DNA of 64,000 bases from Microbacterium sp. No. 7 (GTDB lineage Bacteria; Actinomycetota; Actinomycetes; Actinomycetales; Microbacteriaceae). Of this stretch, positions 32,420 to 40,858 are shown one piece after another. The translations under genes and the position numbers were made by a program. Each line of letters opens with the position of its first letter. The stretch's first letter is position 1. Location of the stretch: assembly GCF_001314225.1 (NCBI RefSeq), contig NZ_CP012697.1, positions 2,046,001 to 2,110,000 of the forward strand, written 5' to 3'. The notes below the pieces were generated by a model. The model worked only from the letters and a program-made list of their open reading frames with translations, searched no databases and was not told where the DNA came from.

Positions 32420-33775
32420 CTACGCGTTGCCGCCGAGCGCGGTGAGCCACGCCTTGCGCGCGTCGAGGGCCTCCTGCGCCCGCGCGATCTTGCCGCGGTC
32501 GCCGGTCTGCTGCGCGGCCACCAGCTCGGCCTCGAGCTTGGCGATCGCGTCACGCAGTTGCTGGGTCATGTCGTTCTGACGCGCCTTGGTCTCGGGGTTG
32601 CTGGCCTTCCACTCGGCGTCCTCGCGGCTCTTGACGGCCTGCTCGACCTTGCGCAGCTGGTCGTCGAGGGAGCGCTCCGTCTCACGCGGATAGATGCGGC
32701 CGAGATCGTCCCAGCGGCGCTGGATGCTCGTGAGCAGCGCGCGCGCCCGCGCGACGTCCTTCTCCGTGCCGATCGCCGCCGCCTCGTCGAGCAGCGCGCG
32801 CTTGGCGTCGATCTTCTCCTTGGAGGCCTCGTTCTCCGCCGTCTCGCGGTCGGTGCGCGCGCCGTAGAGCACGTCGCCGGCGGCCTTGAACCGCACCCAC
32901 AGGGCGTCGTCGGCCTTGCGGCCCGCCCGCCCGGCCGACTTCCACTCGTCGAGCAGAGCGCGATACGCGGGGATGCCGTCCTCGCCGCGGCTGGCGAGCG
33001 CCTCGGCGCGCTCGATGAGGCGCGTCTTGGCCGCCTGGGCGTTCTTGTGCGCGGCATCGAGGCTCGCGTAGAACTCGCGGCGGTGCTTGTCGACGACCGA
33101 GCGCGCGTCGCGGAAGCGCTTCCACAGCTGCTGCGCCGTCGACTTGGGCAGCCGCGGCCCGAAGGCCTGGTGCCGCTGCCACTGCTCGAACAGCGCGGTC
33201 ACATCGGCGGAGGTCTGCTTCCACTGGATGCGCTGGGGATCGCGCGCGGCGATCGCCTCCATCTGCTCCACGATGCCGGTGCGCTCGGCCACGGCGGCGG
33301 CGAGGGCCTCGCGCTGGGCCTGCTGCTCCTCGACGGAGGCCTCGGAGAGGTCGGACTCCAGCGCGTCGAGGCGCGCGTGCAGCGCGGCCAGGTCGCCGAC
33401 CGCGGCGGCGTCGGTGATGCGCCCGCGCACGGTCTTGACGGTCGAGCGGAGATCCGACGCCGAGCGGCCGCCGCGGCGGTAGCGCACCTCGAGCAGCGTG
33501 ACCTCGCCGGCGAGGTCGGCGTACTTCCGCTCGAAGTAGGCGAGCGCCTCCTCCGGCGTTCCGTCGGGGTACTGGCCGACGACGCGCCACTGGTCGCCCT
33601 CGCGCACCGAGACCGTGCCGTCGGGATCGACGCGGCCCCAGGGGCCGGGGTCGGCGGAGTCGGCGGTCGCGACCGCCTCGTTCTCGGTCGCGGGCGCGGC
33701 CTCGGACTCGGCGGTGGAGTCGCCTGCGGGGGTCTCGCTGGAAGCGGACTCGGGGGAGATGGCGTCGTCAGTCAC
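32420..33775 (-). CDS. DUF349 domain protein
   Basis: A 451-residue cytosolic, largely helical protein. The N-terminal 45 residues are Ala/Glu/Ser/Thr-rich and disordered; then comes WGRVDPDGTVSVREGDQWRV. At least three DUF349 repeats follow, each with the W-K-x-x-G-R-x-G/P type core (QWKQTSADVTALFEQWQRHQ, LLDEWKSAGRAGRKADDALW, RRWDDLGRIYPRETERSLDD). Coiled coil is expected throughout. The family is of unclear function. I chose GTG 33775 (GAGG 7 nt upstream) over ATG 33787. Confidence 0.8.
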   Translation of the reverse strand: MTDDAISPESASSETPAGDSTAESEAAPATENEAVATADSADPGPWGRVDPDGTVSVREGDQWRVVGQYPDGTPEEALAYFERKYADLAGEVTLLEVRYRRGGRSASDLRSTVKTVRGRITDAAAVGDLAALHARLDALESDLSEASVEEQQAQREALAAAVAERTGIVEQMEAIAARDPQRIQWKQTSADVTALFEQWQRHQAFGPRLPKSTAQQLWKRFRDARSVVDKHRREFYASLDAAHKNAQAAKTRLIERAEALASRGEDGIPAYRALLDEWKSAGRAGRKADDALWVRFKAAGDVLYGARTDRETAENEASKEKIDAKRALLDEAAAIGTEKDVARARALLTSIQRRWDDLGRIYPRETERSLDDQLRKVEQAVKSREDAEWKASNPETKARQNDMTQQLRDAIAKLEAELVAAQQTGDRGKIARAQEALDARKAWLTALGGNA

Positions 33776-33826
33776 GGGATACCTCATCGCGGCGGGATCC
33801 GCCTGGTGGTTCGAACGAGCTTCAGC

Positions 33827-34171
33827 CTACCGGGCGGCACCCGGCGCCGTCGCCGAAGGGGTCGCGGAGGGGGTGCTCGGGGCGGGATCGGGGGTGCTCG
33901 GCGGGGGAGCGCTCACGCTCGGAGAGGGCGCGTCGGGCGTGGGCGACACGCTCGGCGACGGCGACGGGGACGGGGCACCGGCGCCGACCGTGAAGTACGC
34001 GGTCTGGCCGGCGACGATCGCGATCAGCAGCAGGCCGCCGCCGACGCCCGCGATGAGGTTGTCGCGCCGCCGCCGCGAGATCACCCCGTCATGGAACCGC
34101 TGTCGCGCCTCGTAGACCCGCGCGCGGTCGCGTGCGGCGCGCGCCGCCTTCTTGTCGTTGCCCGTTGCCAC
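33827..34171 (-). CDS. Small single-pass membrane protein with Pro/Ser/Thr-rich tail
   Basis: A 114-residue protein without recognised family. A basic N-terminus (NDKKAARAARDRARVYEARQ) is followed by one helix (LIAGVGGGLLLIAIVAGQTA) and a C-terminal tail of about 50 residues made almost only of Pro, Ser, Ala, Thr and Asp. The topology should be N-in with an extracellular, wall-spanning tail. GTG 34171 has AGAGAGG about 9 nt upstream, and a TACTCT box lies about 40 nt further up. Such genes lie between DUF349 and rarA in related genomes, but no role is known to me. Confidence 0.6.
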   Translation of the reverse strand: MATGNDKKAARAARDRARVYEARQRFHDGVISRRRRDNLIAGVGGGLLLIAIVAGQTAYFTVGAGAPSPSPSPSVSPTPDAPSPSVSAPPPSTPDPAPSTPSATPSATAPGAAR

Positions 34172-34290
34172 AGAGACTGCCTCTCTCCCGGTTTCCCGGG
34201 CCGCCTCCAGAGTACTGGGCGCCATCGCCCGGCGGACGATCGTGCGACATCGGCGCGGGGATGCCGCGACGCCGTGTCGGTGCCCGCGAT

Positions 34291-34296
34291 TAGCCT
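34291..34296 (+). promoter_or_regulatory. TAGCCT -10 box, leaderless promoter of rarA
   Basis: TAGCCT, then ggatgc, then GTG at 34303. The same six-base spacer also separates the ftsY box from its start. Confidence 0.45.
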
Positions 34297-34302
34297 GGAT
34301 GC

Positions 34303-35697
34303 GTGACCCCTGCTGCCCTCTTCCACGGCCAGACGCCCCTGGCCGTGCGCATGCGCCCCACGTCGCTCGACGAGGTCGCCGGGCAGTCGCATCTCTTGCG
34401 CCCGGGGTCGCCGCTCGTGGCGCTGGCCGACCCGGCCACCTCGTCGGGCAGCGCCGTCTCGGTGATCCTGTGGGGGCCGCCGGGAACGGGCAAGACGACC
34501 CTCGCGCAGGCGATCGCCCGCACGTCGGGGCGGCGCTTCGTGGAGCTGTCGGCCGTGACCGCCGGGGTCAAGGACGTGCGCGAGGTCATGCACGACGCGA
34601 TGACGCAGCGCGACCTGTACGGCGCGTCGACGATCCTGTTCCTCGACGAGATCCACCGGTTCACGAAGGCGCAGCAGGACGCGCTGCTGCCGGGCGTCGA
34701 GAACGGCTGGGTCATCCTCATCGCCGCCACGACCGAGAACCCGTCGTTCTCGGTGATCTCGCCGCTGCTGTCGCGTTCGCTGCTGCTGACGCTGCAGCCC
34801 CTCACCGACGCGGACCTCGGCGTGCTGATCGATCGTGCCGTGGCCGACGCGCGCGGGCTGGCCGGGGCCGTCGAGGTGTCCGCGGAGGCGCGGACGGCCC
34901 TGATCAGCCTCGCGTCGGGGGATGCGCGCCGCGCCCTGACCTCGCTCGAGGCCGCGGCGTCCATGGTCGAGGCCGCCGACGGAGACGACGACGAGAGCGG
35001 GGACGACGGTGAGAGCGGGGACGATGGTGGCGAGACGCCGGTCGTCACGGCCGAGCACGTCGCGCAGGCCGTCGACCGCGCCCTGCTGCGATACGACCGG
35101 CAGGGCGACGAGCACTACGACGTGATCAGCGCGTTCATCAAGTCGATCCGCGGCTCAGACGTGGATGCCGCGATGCACTACCTCGCGCGGATGATCGAGG
35201 CGGGGGAGGACCCGCGGTTCATCGCGCGCCGGCTCGTGATCTCGGCGGCCGAGGACATCGGGCTCGCCGATCCGCAGGCCCTGCAGATCGCCGTCGCCGC
35301 GGCCGACGCCGTCGCGTTCATCGGCATGCCCGAGGGGCGGATCCCGCTCGCCGAGGCGACCGCCTACCTCGCGACGACGGCGAAGTCGAACGCGGCGTGC
35401 ATGGCTCTCGAGCAGGCGATCGCCGACGTGCGCGCGGGCGGGTTCGGTCGCGTGCCCGTGCATCTGCGCGACGCGCACTATCCCGGCGCGAAGCGGCTGG
35501 GGCACGGCAAGGGGTACGTCTATCCGCACGATCTGGAGGTCGGCGTCGCGCGCCAGCAGTACCTCCCCGACGAGCTGCGGGGCCGGCGCTACTACGAGCC
35601 CACCGCGCGCGGCGTCGAACGCGAGATCGGGCCGCGCCTCGACAAGATCCGCAAGATCCTCGGCGACGACGGGCCCCCGTCCGGCTCCGGCCGGTAG
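34303..35697 (+). CDS. rarA: Replication-associated recombination protein A (RarA/MgsA)
   Basis: A 464-residue AAA+ ATPase. It opens with [20 protein letters not shown], then Walker [12 protein letters not shown] (about residues 65-75), Walker [12 protein letters not shown], sensor 1 [10 protein letters not shown], arginine finger LLSRSLL, and the C-terminal tetramerisation domain ([19 protein letters not shown]). It acts at stalled replication forks. An unusual insert of about 18 residues, nearly all Asp, Glu, Ser and Gly, sits at about 226-243 between the lid and the C-terminal domain. GTG start, leaderless. Confidence 0.94.
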   Translation: MTPAALFHGQTPLAVRMRPTSLDEVAGQSHLLRPGSPLVALADPATSSGSAVSVILWGPPGTGKTTLAQAIARTSGRRFVELSAVTAGVKDVREVMHDAMTQRDLYGASTILFLDEIHRFTKAQQDALLPGVENGWVILIAATTENPSFSVISPLLSRSLLLTLQPLTDADLGVLIDRAVADARGLAGAVEVSAEARTALISLASGDARRALTSLEAAASMVEAADGDDDESGDDGESGDDGGETPVVTAEHVAQAVDRALLRYDRQGDEHYDVISAFIKSIRGSDVDAAMHYLARMIEAGEDPRFIARRLVISAAEDIGLADPQALQIAVAAADAVAFIGMPEGRIPLAEATAYLATTAKSNAACMALEQAIADVRAGGFGRVPVHLRDAHYPGAKRLGHGKGYVYPHDLEVGVARQQYLPDELRGRRYYEPTARGVEREIGPRLDKIRKILGDDGPPSGSGR

Positions 35698-35700
35698 CGT
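35695..35700 (+). promoter_or_regulatory. TAGCGT -10 box, leaderless promoter of the siderophore-interacting protein gene
   Basis: TAGCGT, overlapping the rarA stop (TAG), then gggggag and the ATG at 35708. The arrangement is nearly identical to the ruvC promoter, with a 7-nt spacer. Confidence 0.45.
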
Positions 35701-35707
35701 GGGGGAG

Positions 35708-36490
35708 ATGGCCCTCTCCTCGCGCACCGCAGCACGCCCCCCGCGTCCCACGATCGACCTCGTCGTCGTGTCGTCGACGTTCCTCACCCCGCACCTCGTG
35801 CGCGTGACCCTCGGCGGACCGGGCTTCGCGCAGTTCGAGGACCGGCCCGAGACCGACAAGTACGTCAAGCTGCGCTTCACGACGCCCGCGCCCGAGTCGC
35901 TGCCCGTGACGCGCACCTACACCGTGCGCCGCGTCGACGCGGCGGCGCAGACGCTGGACATCGACTTCGTCGTGCACGGCGACGAGGGCCTGGCCGGACC
36001 GTGGGCGGCGAGCGTGCGGCCCGGCGCGACGATCTCGCTCTTCGGGCCCGGCGGAGGCTACGCTCCCGATGCCGCCGCCGACTGGTACCTGTTCGCGGGC
36101 GACCTCTCGGCGGTGCCGGCGATCGCCGCCGGTCTCGAGGCCCTGCCGGCCGACGCCGTCGGCGATGTGCTCATCGAGATCGACGCCGACGACGCCGTGA
36201 TCGAGCTGGCGGCGCCCGCGGGCGTGGCGGTGCGCTGGATCCTCGACACGGGCCACGACGCGGGCACGCTCGCGGCCTCGGTGCGCGGGCTCGCCTGGCG
36301 CGAGGGACGTGCGAACGTCTTCGCGCACGGCGAGCGCGAGTCGATGAAGGCCCTGCGCCGGCTGCTCTTCGACGAGCGCGGGCTGGAGCGCGCGCAGGTG
36401 TCGCTCTCGGGCTACTGGGCGCGCGGGCGCACGGAGGACCGCTTCCAGGCCGAGAAGCGCGAGCCGATCGGGCAGATCTTCCCCGACTGA
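35708..36490 (+). CDS. Siderophore-interacting (ferric-siderophore reductase) flavoprotein
   Basis: A 260-residue SIP/ViuB-family reductase. The N-terminal FAD-binding barrel includes DKYVKLRF and the FAD motif TRTYTVRR (about residues 63-70), then VVHGDEGLAGPWAASVRPG. The C-terminal NAD(P)H-binding lobe has YLFAGDLSAVPAIAAGLEAL, and the family's closing GYWARGRTEDRF is present. It reduces ferric siderophores in the cytosol to release iron. No siderophore transport or synthesis genes are nearby. ATG 35708 follows the TAGCGT box; an ATG 9 nt upstream is unlikely. Confidence 0.88.
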   Translation: MALSSRTAARPPRPTIDLVVVSSTFLTPHLVRVTLGGPGFAQFEDRPETDKYVKLRFTTPAPESLPVTRTYTVRRVDAAAQTLDIDFVVHGDEGLAGPWAASVRPGATISLFGPGGGYAPDAAADWYLFAGDLSAVPAIAAGLEALPADAVGDVLIEIDADDAVIELAAPAGVAVRWILDTGHDAGTLAASVRGLAWREGRANVFAHGERESMKALRRLLFDERGLERAQVSLSGYWARGRTEDRFQAEKREPIGQIFPD

Positions 36491-36538
36491 CCGGCTCGTC
36501 GCACGTGTGGCCGCGCGGGTCGCGGCTTCGGCACCTGA

Positions 36539-36694
36539 TAAGATGGACCGGCTCGAGACCGTGTTCTCGGGCATCCCCCTTCTCTGATCACGACCTCTCG
36601 GCGTGCTCCGGCGTGCAGTCCGACGAGGGCGAGAAGCGGGAGATACGTCCGCGAGCCGTGAAAGACACGGCCGCGTCATCGGAAGGAGAGCTTC
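36539..36694 (+). promoter_or_regulatory. rpsD promoter and long 5' leader
   Basis: TAAGAT (36539-36544) is a likely -10 box. The leader of about 145 nt before the rpsD GTG contains several possible stems, for example GACCGTG with the later CACGGCC region, and ends in GGAAGGAGAG, a very strong ribosome binding site. S4 represses its own mRNA in several bacteria, so this leader may carry an S4-binding fold. The autoregulation is inference. Confidence 0.4.
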
Positions 36695-37324
36695 GTGGTC
36701 ACGAAGTCTCAGGACCGCCGCAAGGTCCGCCTGTCGCGCGCGCTCGGCGTCGCGCTGACCCCGAAGGCCGCCCGCTACCTGGAGAAGCGTCCCTACGCCC
36801 CCGGCGAGCACGGCCGCACCAAGCGCAAGGCCGACAGCGACTACGCCGTCCGCCTGCGCGAGAAGCAGCGTCTGCGCGAGCAGTACGGCATCCGCGAGAA
36901 GCAGCTGCGCATCCAGTTCGAGGAGGCCCGCCGCAAGGACGGCCTGACCGGTGAGAACCTGGTCGAGCAGCTGGAGATGCGTCTCGACGCGCTCGTGCTG
37001 CGCGCCGGATTCGCCCGGACGACGGCGCAGGCGCGCCAGCTCGTCGTGCACCGCCACATCCTCGTCGACGGTCAGCTCGTCGACCGCCCGTCGTTCCGCG
37101 TGAAGCCGGGCCAGCTCATCCACGTCAAGGGGAAGAGCGAGTCGCTCGAGCCGTTCCAGGTCGCCGCCGTCGGCGGTCACGCCGAGGTCCTGCCCCCCGT
37201 TCCGGGCTACCTCGAGGTCGAGCTCGACAAGCTGCAGGCCCGTCTCGTGCGTCGCCCCAAGCGTGCCGAGGTCCCGGTCGTCTGTGACGTCCAGCTCGTC
37301 GTCGAGTACTACGCGGCGCGCTGA
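36695..37324 (+). CDS. rpsD: 30S ribosomal protein S4
   Basis: A 209-residue S4 protein. It has the N-terminal basic region (TKSQDRRKVRLSRALGVALT; RPYAPGEHGRTKRKADSDY), the helical body, and the S4 RNA-binding domain (MRLDALVLRAGFARTTAQAR; HRHILVDGQLVDRPSFRVKP). The Cys zinc ligands of some S4 proteins are absent, as in the zinc-free form. It nucleates 30S assembly on 16S rRNA. Here it stands alone rather than in the alpha operon, with its own promoter, leader and terminator. GTG start with GGAAGGAG. Confidence 0.97.
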   Translation: MVTKSQDRRKVRLSRALGVALTPKAARYLEKRPYAPGEHGRTKRKADSDYAVRLREKQRLREQYGIREKQLRIQFEEARRKDGLTGENLVEQLEMRLDALVLRAGFARTTAQARQLVVHRHILVDGQLVDRPSFRVKPGQLIHVKGKSESLEPFQVAAVGGHAEVLPPVPGYLEVELDKLQARLVRRPKRAEVPVVCDVQLVVEYYAAR

Positions 37325-37340
37325 CGCTCGCGTCCCCACA

Positions 37341-37379
37341 CCGAAGGGCGCCGGGACTCCCCGGCGCCCTTCGGCGTTT
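37341..37379 (+). terminator. Rho-independent terminator of rpsD
   Basis: A perfect 15-bp stem (CCGAAGGGCGCCGGG at 37341-37355 with 37360-37374) and a 4-nt loop, followed by cgttt, 16 bp after the rpsD stop. This is the best canonical terminator of the window. Confidence 0.88.
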
Positions 37380-37384
37380 GCGCC

Positions 37385-37390
37385 TAACAT
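37385..37390 (+). promoter_or_regulatory. TAACAT -10 box, leaderless promoter of the small membrane protein gene
   Basis: TAACAT directly after the rpsD terminator, then ggaaccc and ATG 37398 (7 nt). An ATG embedded in the box itself (37389) is an alternative start that would lie before the transcription start. Confidence 0.42.
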
Positions 37391-37397
37391 GGAACCC

Positions 37398-37667
37398 ATG
37401 AAGAACGTGCTCTGGTTCGTGCTGGGGATCGCCGGCGGCTTCGTCGTGGCGCACTTCGTCAACAAGGACCCGCGCGGGCACGAGCTTCTCGCCGAGGTCG
37501 ACGCGCGCATCTCCGAGTTCACCGACCGCATCGGTGAGGCCTACCGCGACCAGGAGGCCCAGATCGCAGAGCTCGCCGAGAAGGCGAAGGACACGGCATC
37601 CGATGTCGTCGACGCCGCCCGCGAGGCGCTGACCGACGCGGCCGACGCCGTCACCGACAAAGACTGA
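37398..37667 (+). CDS. Small membrane-anchored helical protein (YtxH-like)
   Basis: An 89-residue protein with an N-terminal hydrophobic helix (NVLWFVLGIAGGFVVAHFV) followed by a charged, helical, probably coiled-coil tail (EVDARISEFTDRIGEAYRDQ; AREALTDAADAVTDKD). It resembles YtxH/DUF948-like small proteins in layout only. It lies between rpsD and alaS, where actinobacteria commonly encode such a protein; the role is unknown. The start is chosen from the leaderless box 7 nt upstream. Confidence 0.6.
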   Translation: MKNVLWFVLGIAGGFVVAHFVNKDPRGHELLAEVDARISEFTDRIGEAYRDQEAQIAELAEKAKDTASDVVDAAREALTDAADAVTDKD

Positions 37668-37724
37668 CCCCCCGCTCGCCCCGCGCCCTCCGGGCCGGGG
37701 ATGAGCCATGCCCGAGGACCCCAC

Positions 37725-40391
37725 ATGCAGACCGCTGAGATCGCCCAGCGCTTCCTCTCCTATTTCGAGAAGAACGACCACGTCATCGTCCCGTCGGCGT
37801 CGCTCGTCAGCCCCGACCCCTCGGTGCTGTTCACGATCGCCGGAATGGTGCCGTTCATCCCGTATCTCAACGGCACGGTCCCGCCGCCCTACCCGCGCGC
37901 GGCCGACAACCAGAAGTGCATCCGCACCAACGACATCGAAGAGGTCGGCAAGACCGCGCGCCACGGCACGTTCTTCCAGATGCTCGGCAACTGGTCGTTC
38001 GGCGACTACTTCAAGGAGGGGGCGATCGGCTATGCATGGGAGCTGCTGACCGCCTCCGAGGCCGACGGCGGCTTCGGCTTCGACGAGAAGGACCTGTGGG
38101 TCACCGTCTACGAGACCGACGACGAGGCCGCGGCCCTGTGGCAGAAGGTCGCCGGGCTGCCCGCCGACCGCATCCAGCGCATGGGCCTCGAGGACAACTA
38201 CTGGCACACGGGCCAGCCCGGTCCCGCCGGTCCCTGCTCGGAGATCTACTTCGACCGCGGTCCCGCCTACGGCCGTGACGGCGGTCCCGCCGTCGACGAC
38301 AGCCGGTTCACCGAGATCTGGAACCTCGTGTTCATGCAGGAGCAGATCGCGAACGTGCGCTCCAAGACGGAGTTCGACATCCTCGGCCCGCTGCCGAAGC
38401 AGAACATCGACACCGGCATGGGCCTGGAGCGCGTCGCCTTCATCAAGCAGGGCGTCGAGAACATGTACGAGATCGACCAGGTGCGCCCCGTGCTCGATCG
38501 GGCGAGCGAGCTGTCGGGCCGCCGCTACGGCGCCGAGCACGCCGACGACGTGCGCTTCCGCGTCATCGCCGATCACGTGCGCTCCTCGCTCATGCTGCTC
38601 TCCGACGGCGTGACGCCGTCGAACGAGGGCCGCGGCTACATCCTGCGCCGCCTCATGCGTCGCTCGGTGCGCGCCATGCGCCTCCTGGGCGTCGACGGCC
38701 CCACCTTCCCCGAGCTGTTCACGGCGTCGCGCGACGCGATGAAGAGCGCCTACCCCGAGGTCGAGACCGACTGGGCGCGCATCTCGCAGTACGCGTTCGC
38801 GGAGGAGGAGACCTTCCTGCGCACGCTCGCGGCCGGCTCGACGATCCTCGACCTGGCCGTGACGGAGACCAAGGCGGCCGGCGGCGGCGCGCTCGCGGGC
38901 GCCGAGGCGTTCCTGCTGCACGACACGTACGGCTTCCCGATCGACCTCACGCTCGAGGTCGCCGAGGAGGCGGGCCTGAGCGTCGACCGCGAGGCGTTCG
39001 ACCTGCTCATGAAGGAGCAGCGCGACCGCGCGAAGGCCGACGCCAAGTCGCGCAAGCGCGCCCTCGCCGACCTCAGCGTGTACAGCGAGCTGCGGGGGCG
39101 CGGAGAGACCGTCTTCACGGGATACACCGACCTGGAGACCGAGTCGAGCGTCCTCGGCATCCTCGTCGACGGACGGCCGGCCCCGCGCGCGACGCAGGGC
39201 CAGATCGCCGAGATCGTGCTCGCGGAGACGTCGTTGTACGCCGAGTCGGGCGGCCAGGTCGCCGACAAGGGCGTCATCGTGGGCCCCGGCTTCGAGCTCG
39301 AGGTCATCGACGTGCAGCGTCCCGTCGCGGGCCTGGTGAGCCACACCGTCGAGGTCACGGCGGGCGAGGTCGGCGTCGGGCAGCCGGCGACGAGCGTCGT
39401 CGACGCCGCGAACCGCCGCGCCGCGCAGCAGGCGCACTCCGCCACGCACCTCGTGCACGCGGCCCTGCGCGACACGCTCGGCAAGACGGCGACGCAGGCG
39501 GGCTCGCTCAACCGCGCCGGCTACCTGCGCTTCGACTTCTCGTGGAGCCAGGCGCTGTCGGACGCGACGAAGAGCGAGATTGAGGAGATCGCGAACAACG
39601 CCGTGCACGACAACCTGCAGGTCACGACGCGCGTGATGCCGCTGGCCGACGCCAAGGAGCTCGGCGCCATGGCACTGTTCGGCGAGAAGTACGGCGACAC
39701 CGTGCGCATGGTCGACATCGGCGGCCCGTGGTCGCGTGAGCTGTGCGCGGGCACGCACGTGGCGACGAGCGCCGAGATCGGTCTCATCTCGCTCGTCGGC
39801 GAGTCGTCCGTCGGCGCATCGAACCGGCGCGTCGAGGCGCTCGTGGGCCTCGACGCGTTCCGCGAGCTGGCGGCCGAGCGCGCGATCGTCTCGCAGCTGA
39901 CCACGAACCTCAAGGCGCCGCGCGACCAGATCCCCGCGCGCATCGCCGAGCTGCAGGCGAGCCTCAAGGCCGCCGAGAAGAAGATCGCGCAGTTCGAGGC
40001 GAAGGCGCTGGGGGAGAAGCTCCCGTCGCTCGTGCAGTCCGCGCAGCGCGCGGGCTCGAGCCTCGTCGTGGCCGAGTCCCTCGGCACCGCCGCGTCGGCC
40101 GACGACGTGCGCGCGCTCGCCCTGCAGGTGCGCGAGCGCCTGGGCGGCGACGCGGCCGTCGTGGCGCTGGGCGCCGAGGTCGGCGGACGTCCCGTCGTCA
40201 TCGTCGCGACCAACGAGGCCGCGCGTTCCGCGGGCGTGCGGGCCGGTGCGCTCGCCAAGGCCGCGGCGGGCGTGCTCGGCGGCGGCGGCGGCGGTCGCGA
40301 CGATCTCGCCCAGGGCGGCGGAACCGACGTCGCGGCGCTGCCCGCGGCCCTCGGGTCGCTCGTGTCGGCCGTGGAGACGGCGGCGGCGTGA
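37725..40391 (+). CDS. alaS: Alanyl-tRNA synthetase
   Basis: An 888-residue class II synthetase. The catalytic core has class II motifs (RFLSYFEKNDHVIVPSASLV; ARHGTFFQMLGNWSFGDYFK; DTGMGLERVAFI). The editing domain has HSATH and CAGTH zinc/editing motifs (about residues 575 and 678). The C-Ala domain is Gly-rich at the end (VLGGGGGGRDDLAQGGG). It charges tRNA-Ala and clears Ser-tRNA-Ala. ATG 37725 (GAGGA about 6 nt upstream) is preferred to an in-frame ATG at 37701. It overlaps ruvX by 4 bp. Confidence 0.97.
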   Translation: MQTAEIAQRFLSYFEKNDHVIVPSASLVSPDPSVLFTIAGMVPFIPYLNGTVPPPYPRAADNQKCIRTNDIEEVGKTARHGTFFQMLGNWSFGDYFKEGAIGYAWELLTASEADGGFGFDEKDLWVTVYETDDEAAALWQKVAGLPADRIQRMGLEDNYWHTGQPGPAGPCSEIYFDRGPAYGRDGGPAVDDSRFTEIWNLVFMQEQIANVRSKTEFDILGPLPKQNIDTGMGLERVAFIKQGVENMYEIDQVRPVLDRASELSGRRYGAEHADDVRFRVIADHVRSSLMLLSDGVTPSNEGRGYILRRLMRRSVRAMRLLGVDGPTFPELFTASRDAMKSAYPEVETDWARISQYAFAEEETFLRTLAAGSTILDLAVTETKAAGGGALAGAEAFLLHDTYGFPIDLTLEVAEEAGLSVDREAFDLLMKEQRDRAKADAKSRKRALADLSVYSELRGRGETVFTGYTDLETESSVLGILVDGRPAPRATQGQIAEIVLAETSLYAESGGQVADKGVIVGPGFELEVIDVQRPVAGLVSHTVEVTAGEVGVGQPATSVVDAANRRAAQQAHSATHLVHAALRDTLGKTATQAGSLNRAGYLRFDFSWSQALSDATKSEIEEIANNAVHDNLQVTTRVMPLADAKELGAMALFGEKYGDTVRMVDIGGPWSRELCAGTHVATSAEIGLISLVGESSVGASNRRVEALVGLDAFRELAAERAIVSQLTTNLKAPRDQIPARIAELQASLKAAEKKIAQFEAKALGEKLPSLVQSAQRAGSSLVVAESLGTAASADDVRALALQVRERLGGDAAVVALGAEVGGRPVVIVATNEAARSAGVRAGALAKAAAGVLGGGGGGRDDLAQGGGTDVAALPAALGSLVSAVETAAA

Positions 40392-40858
40392 GCTTTCGGC
40401 GGGGCGTCCGGCTCGGCATCGACGTCGGCACCGCACGCGTCGGGGTGGCCCGCTGCGACCCCGACGGGATGCTCGCGGTGCCCGTCGAGACCGTTCCGCG
40501 CGACGACCGGGCGCTCGCCCGCGTGACGCAGCTCGCCGAGGAGCACGGCGCGTTCGAGATCCTCGTCGGGCTGCCGGTGTCGCTGCGCGGCAACGACACG
40601 TCGTCGACCGAGGACGCCCGGGCCTTCGCGCACGGCATCGCGGAGGCCACGGGGCTTCCCGTGCGGCTCGTCGACGAGCGGCTCAGCACGGTGACGGCGC
40701 ACACGGCGCTGCGTCAGTCGGGCCGTACCCAGCGCTCGTCTCGTAGGATTGTCGATCAAGTCGCCGCGGTCGTGCTGCTGCAGCAGGCCATCGACGTCGA
40801 GAAGGGCACGGGAACCCCCGCCGGTGCCCTCGTGCATATCCCCCAGGAGCCCGCCTGA
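40388..40858 (+). CDS. ruvX: Putative pre-16S rRNA nuclease / Holliday junction resolvase YqgF (RuvX)
   Basis: A 156-residue RNase H-fold protein. It has the first acidic motif GIDVGTARVGVARC, the middle FEILVGLPVSLRGNDTSS with conserved Gly/Pro, then VRLVDERLST with an acidic pair, and the C-terminal DQVAAVVLLQQAI. YqgF family members process pre-16S rRNA. GTG 40388 overlaps the alaS stop by 4 bp and its stop overlaps the mltG ATG, so alaS-ruvX-mltG-aro genes form a tightly packed operon. Confidence 0.92.
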   Translation: MSFRRGVRLGIDVGTARVGVARCDPDGMLAVPVETVPRDDRALARVTQLAEEHGAFEILVGLPVSLRGNDTSSTEDARAFAHGIAEATGLPVRLVDERLSTVTAHTALRQSGRTQRSSRRIVDQVAAVVLLQQAIDVEKGTGTPAGALVHIPQEPA

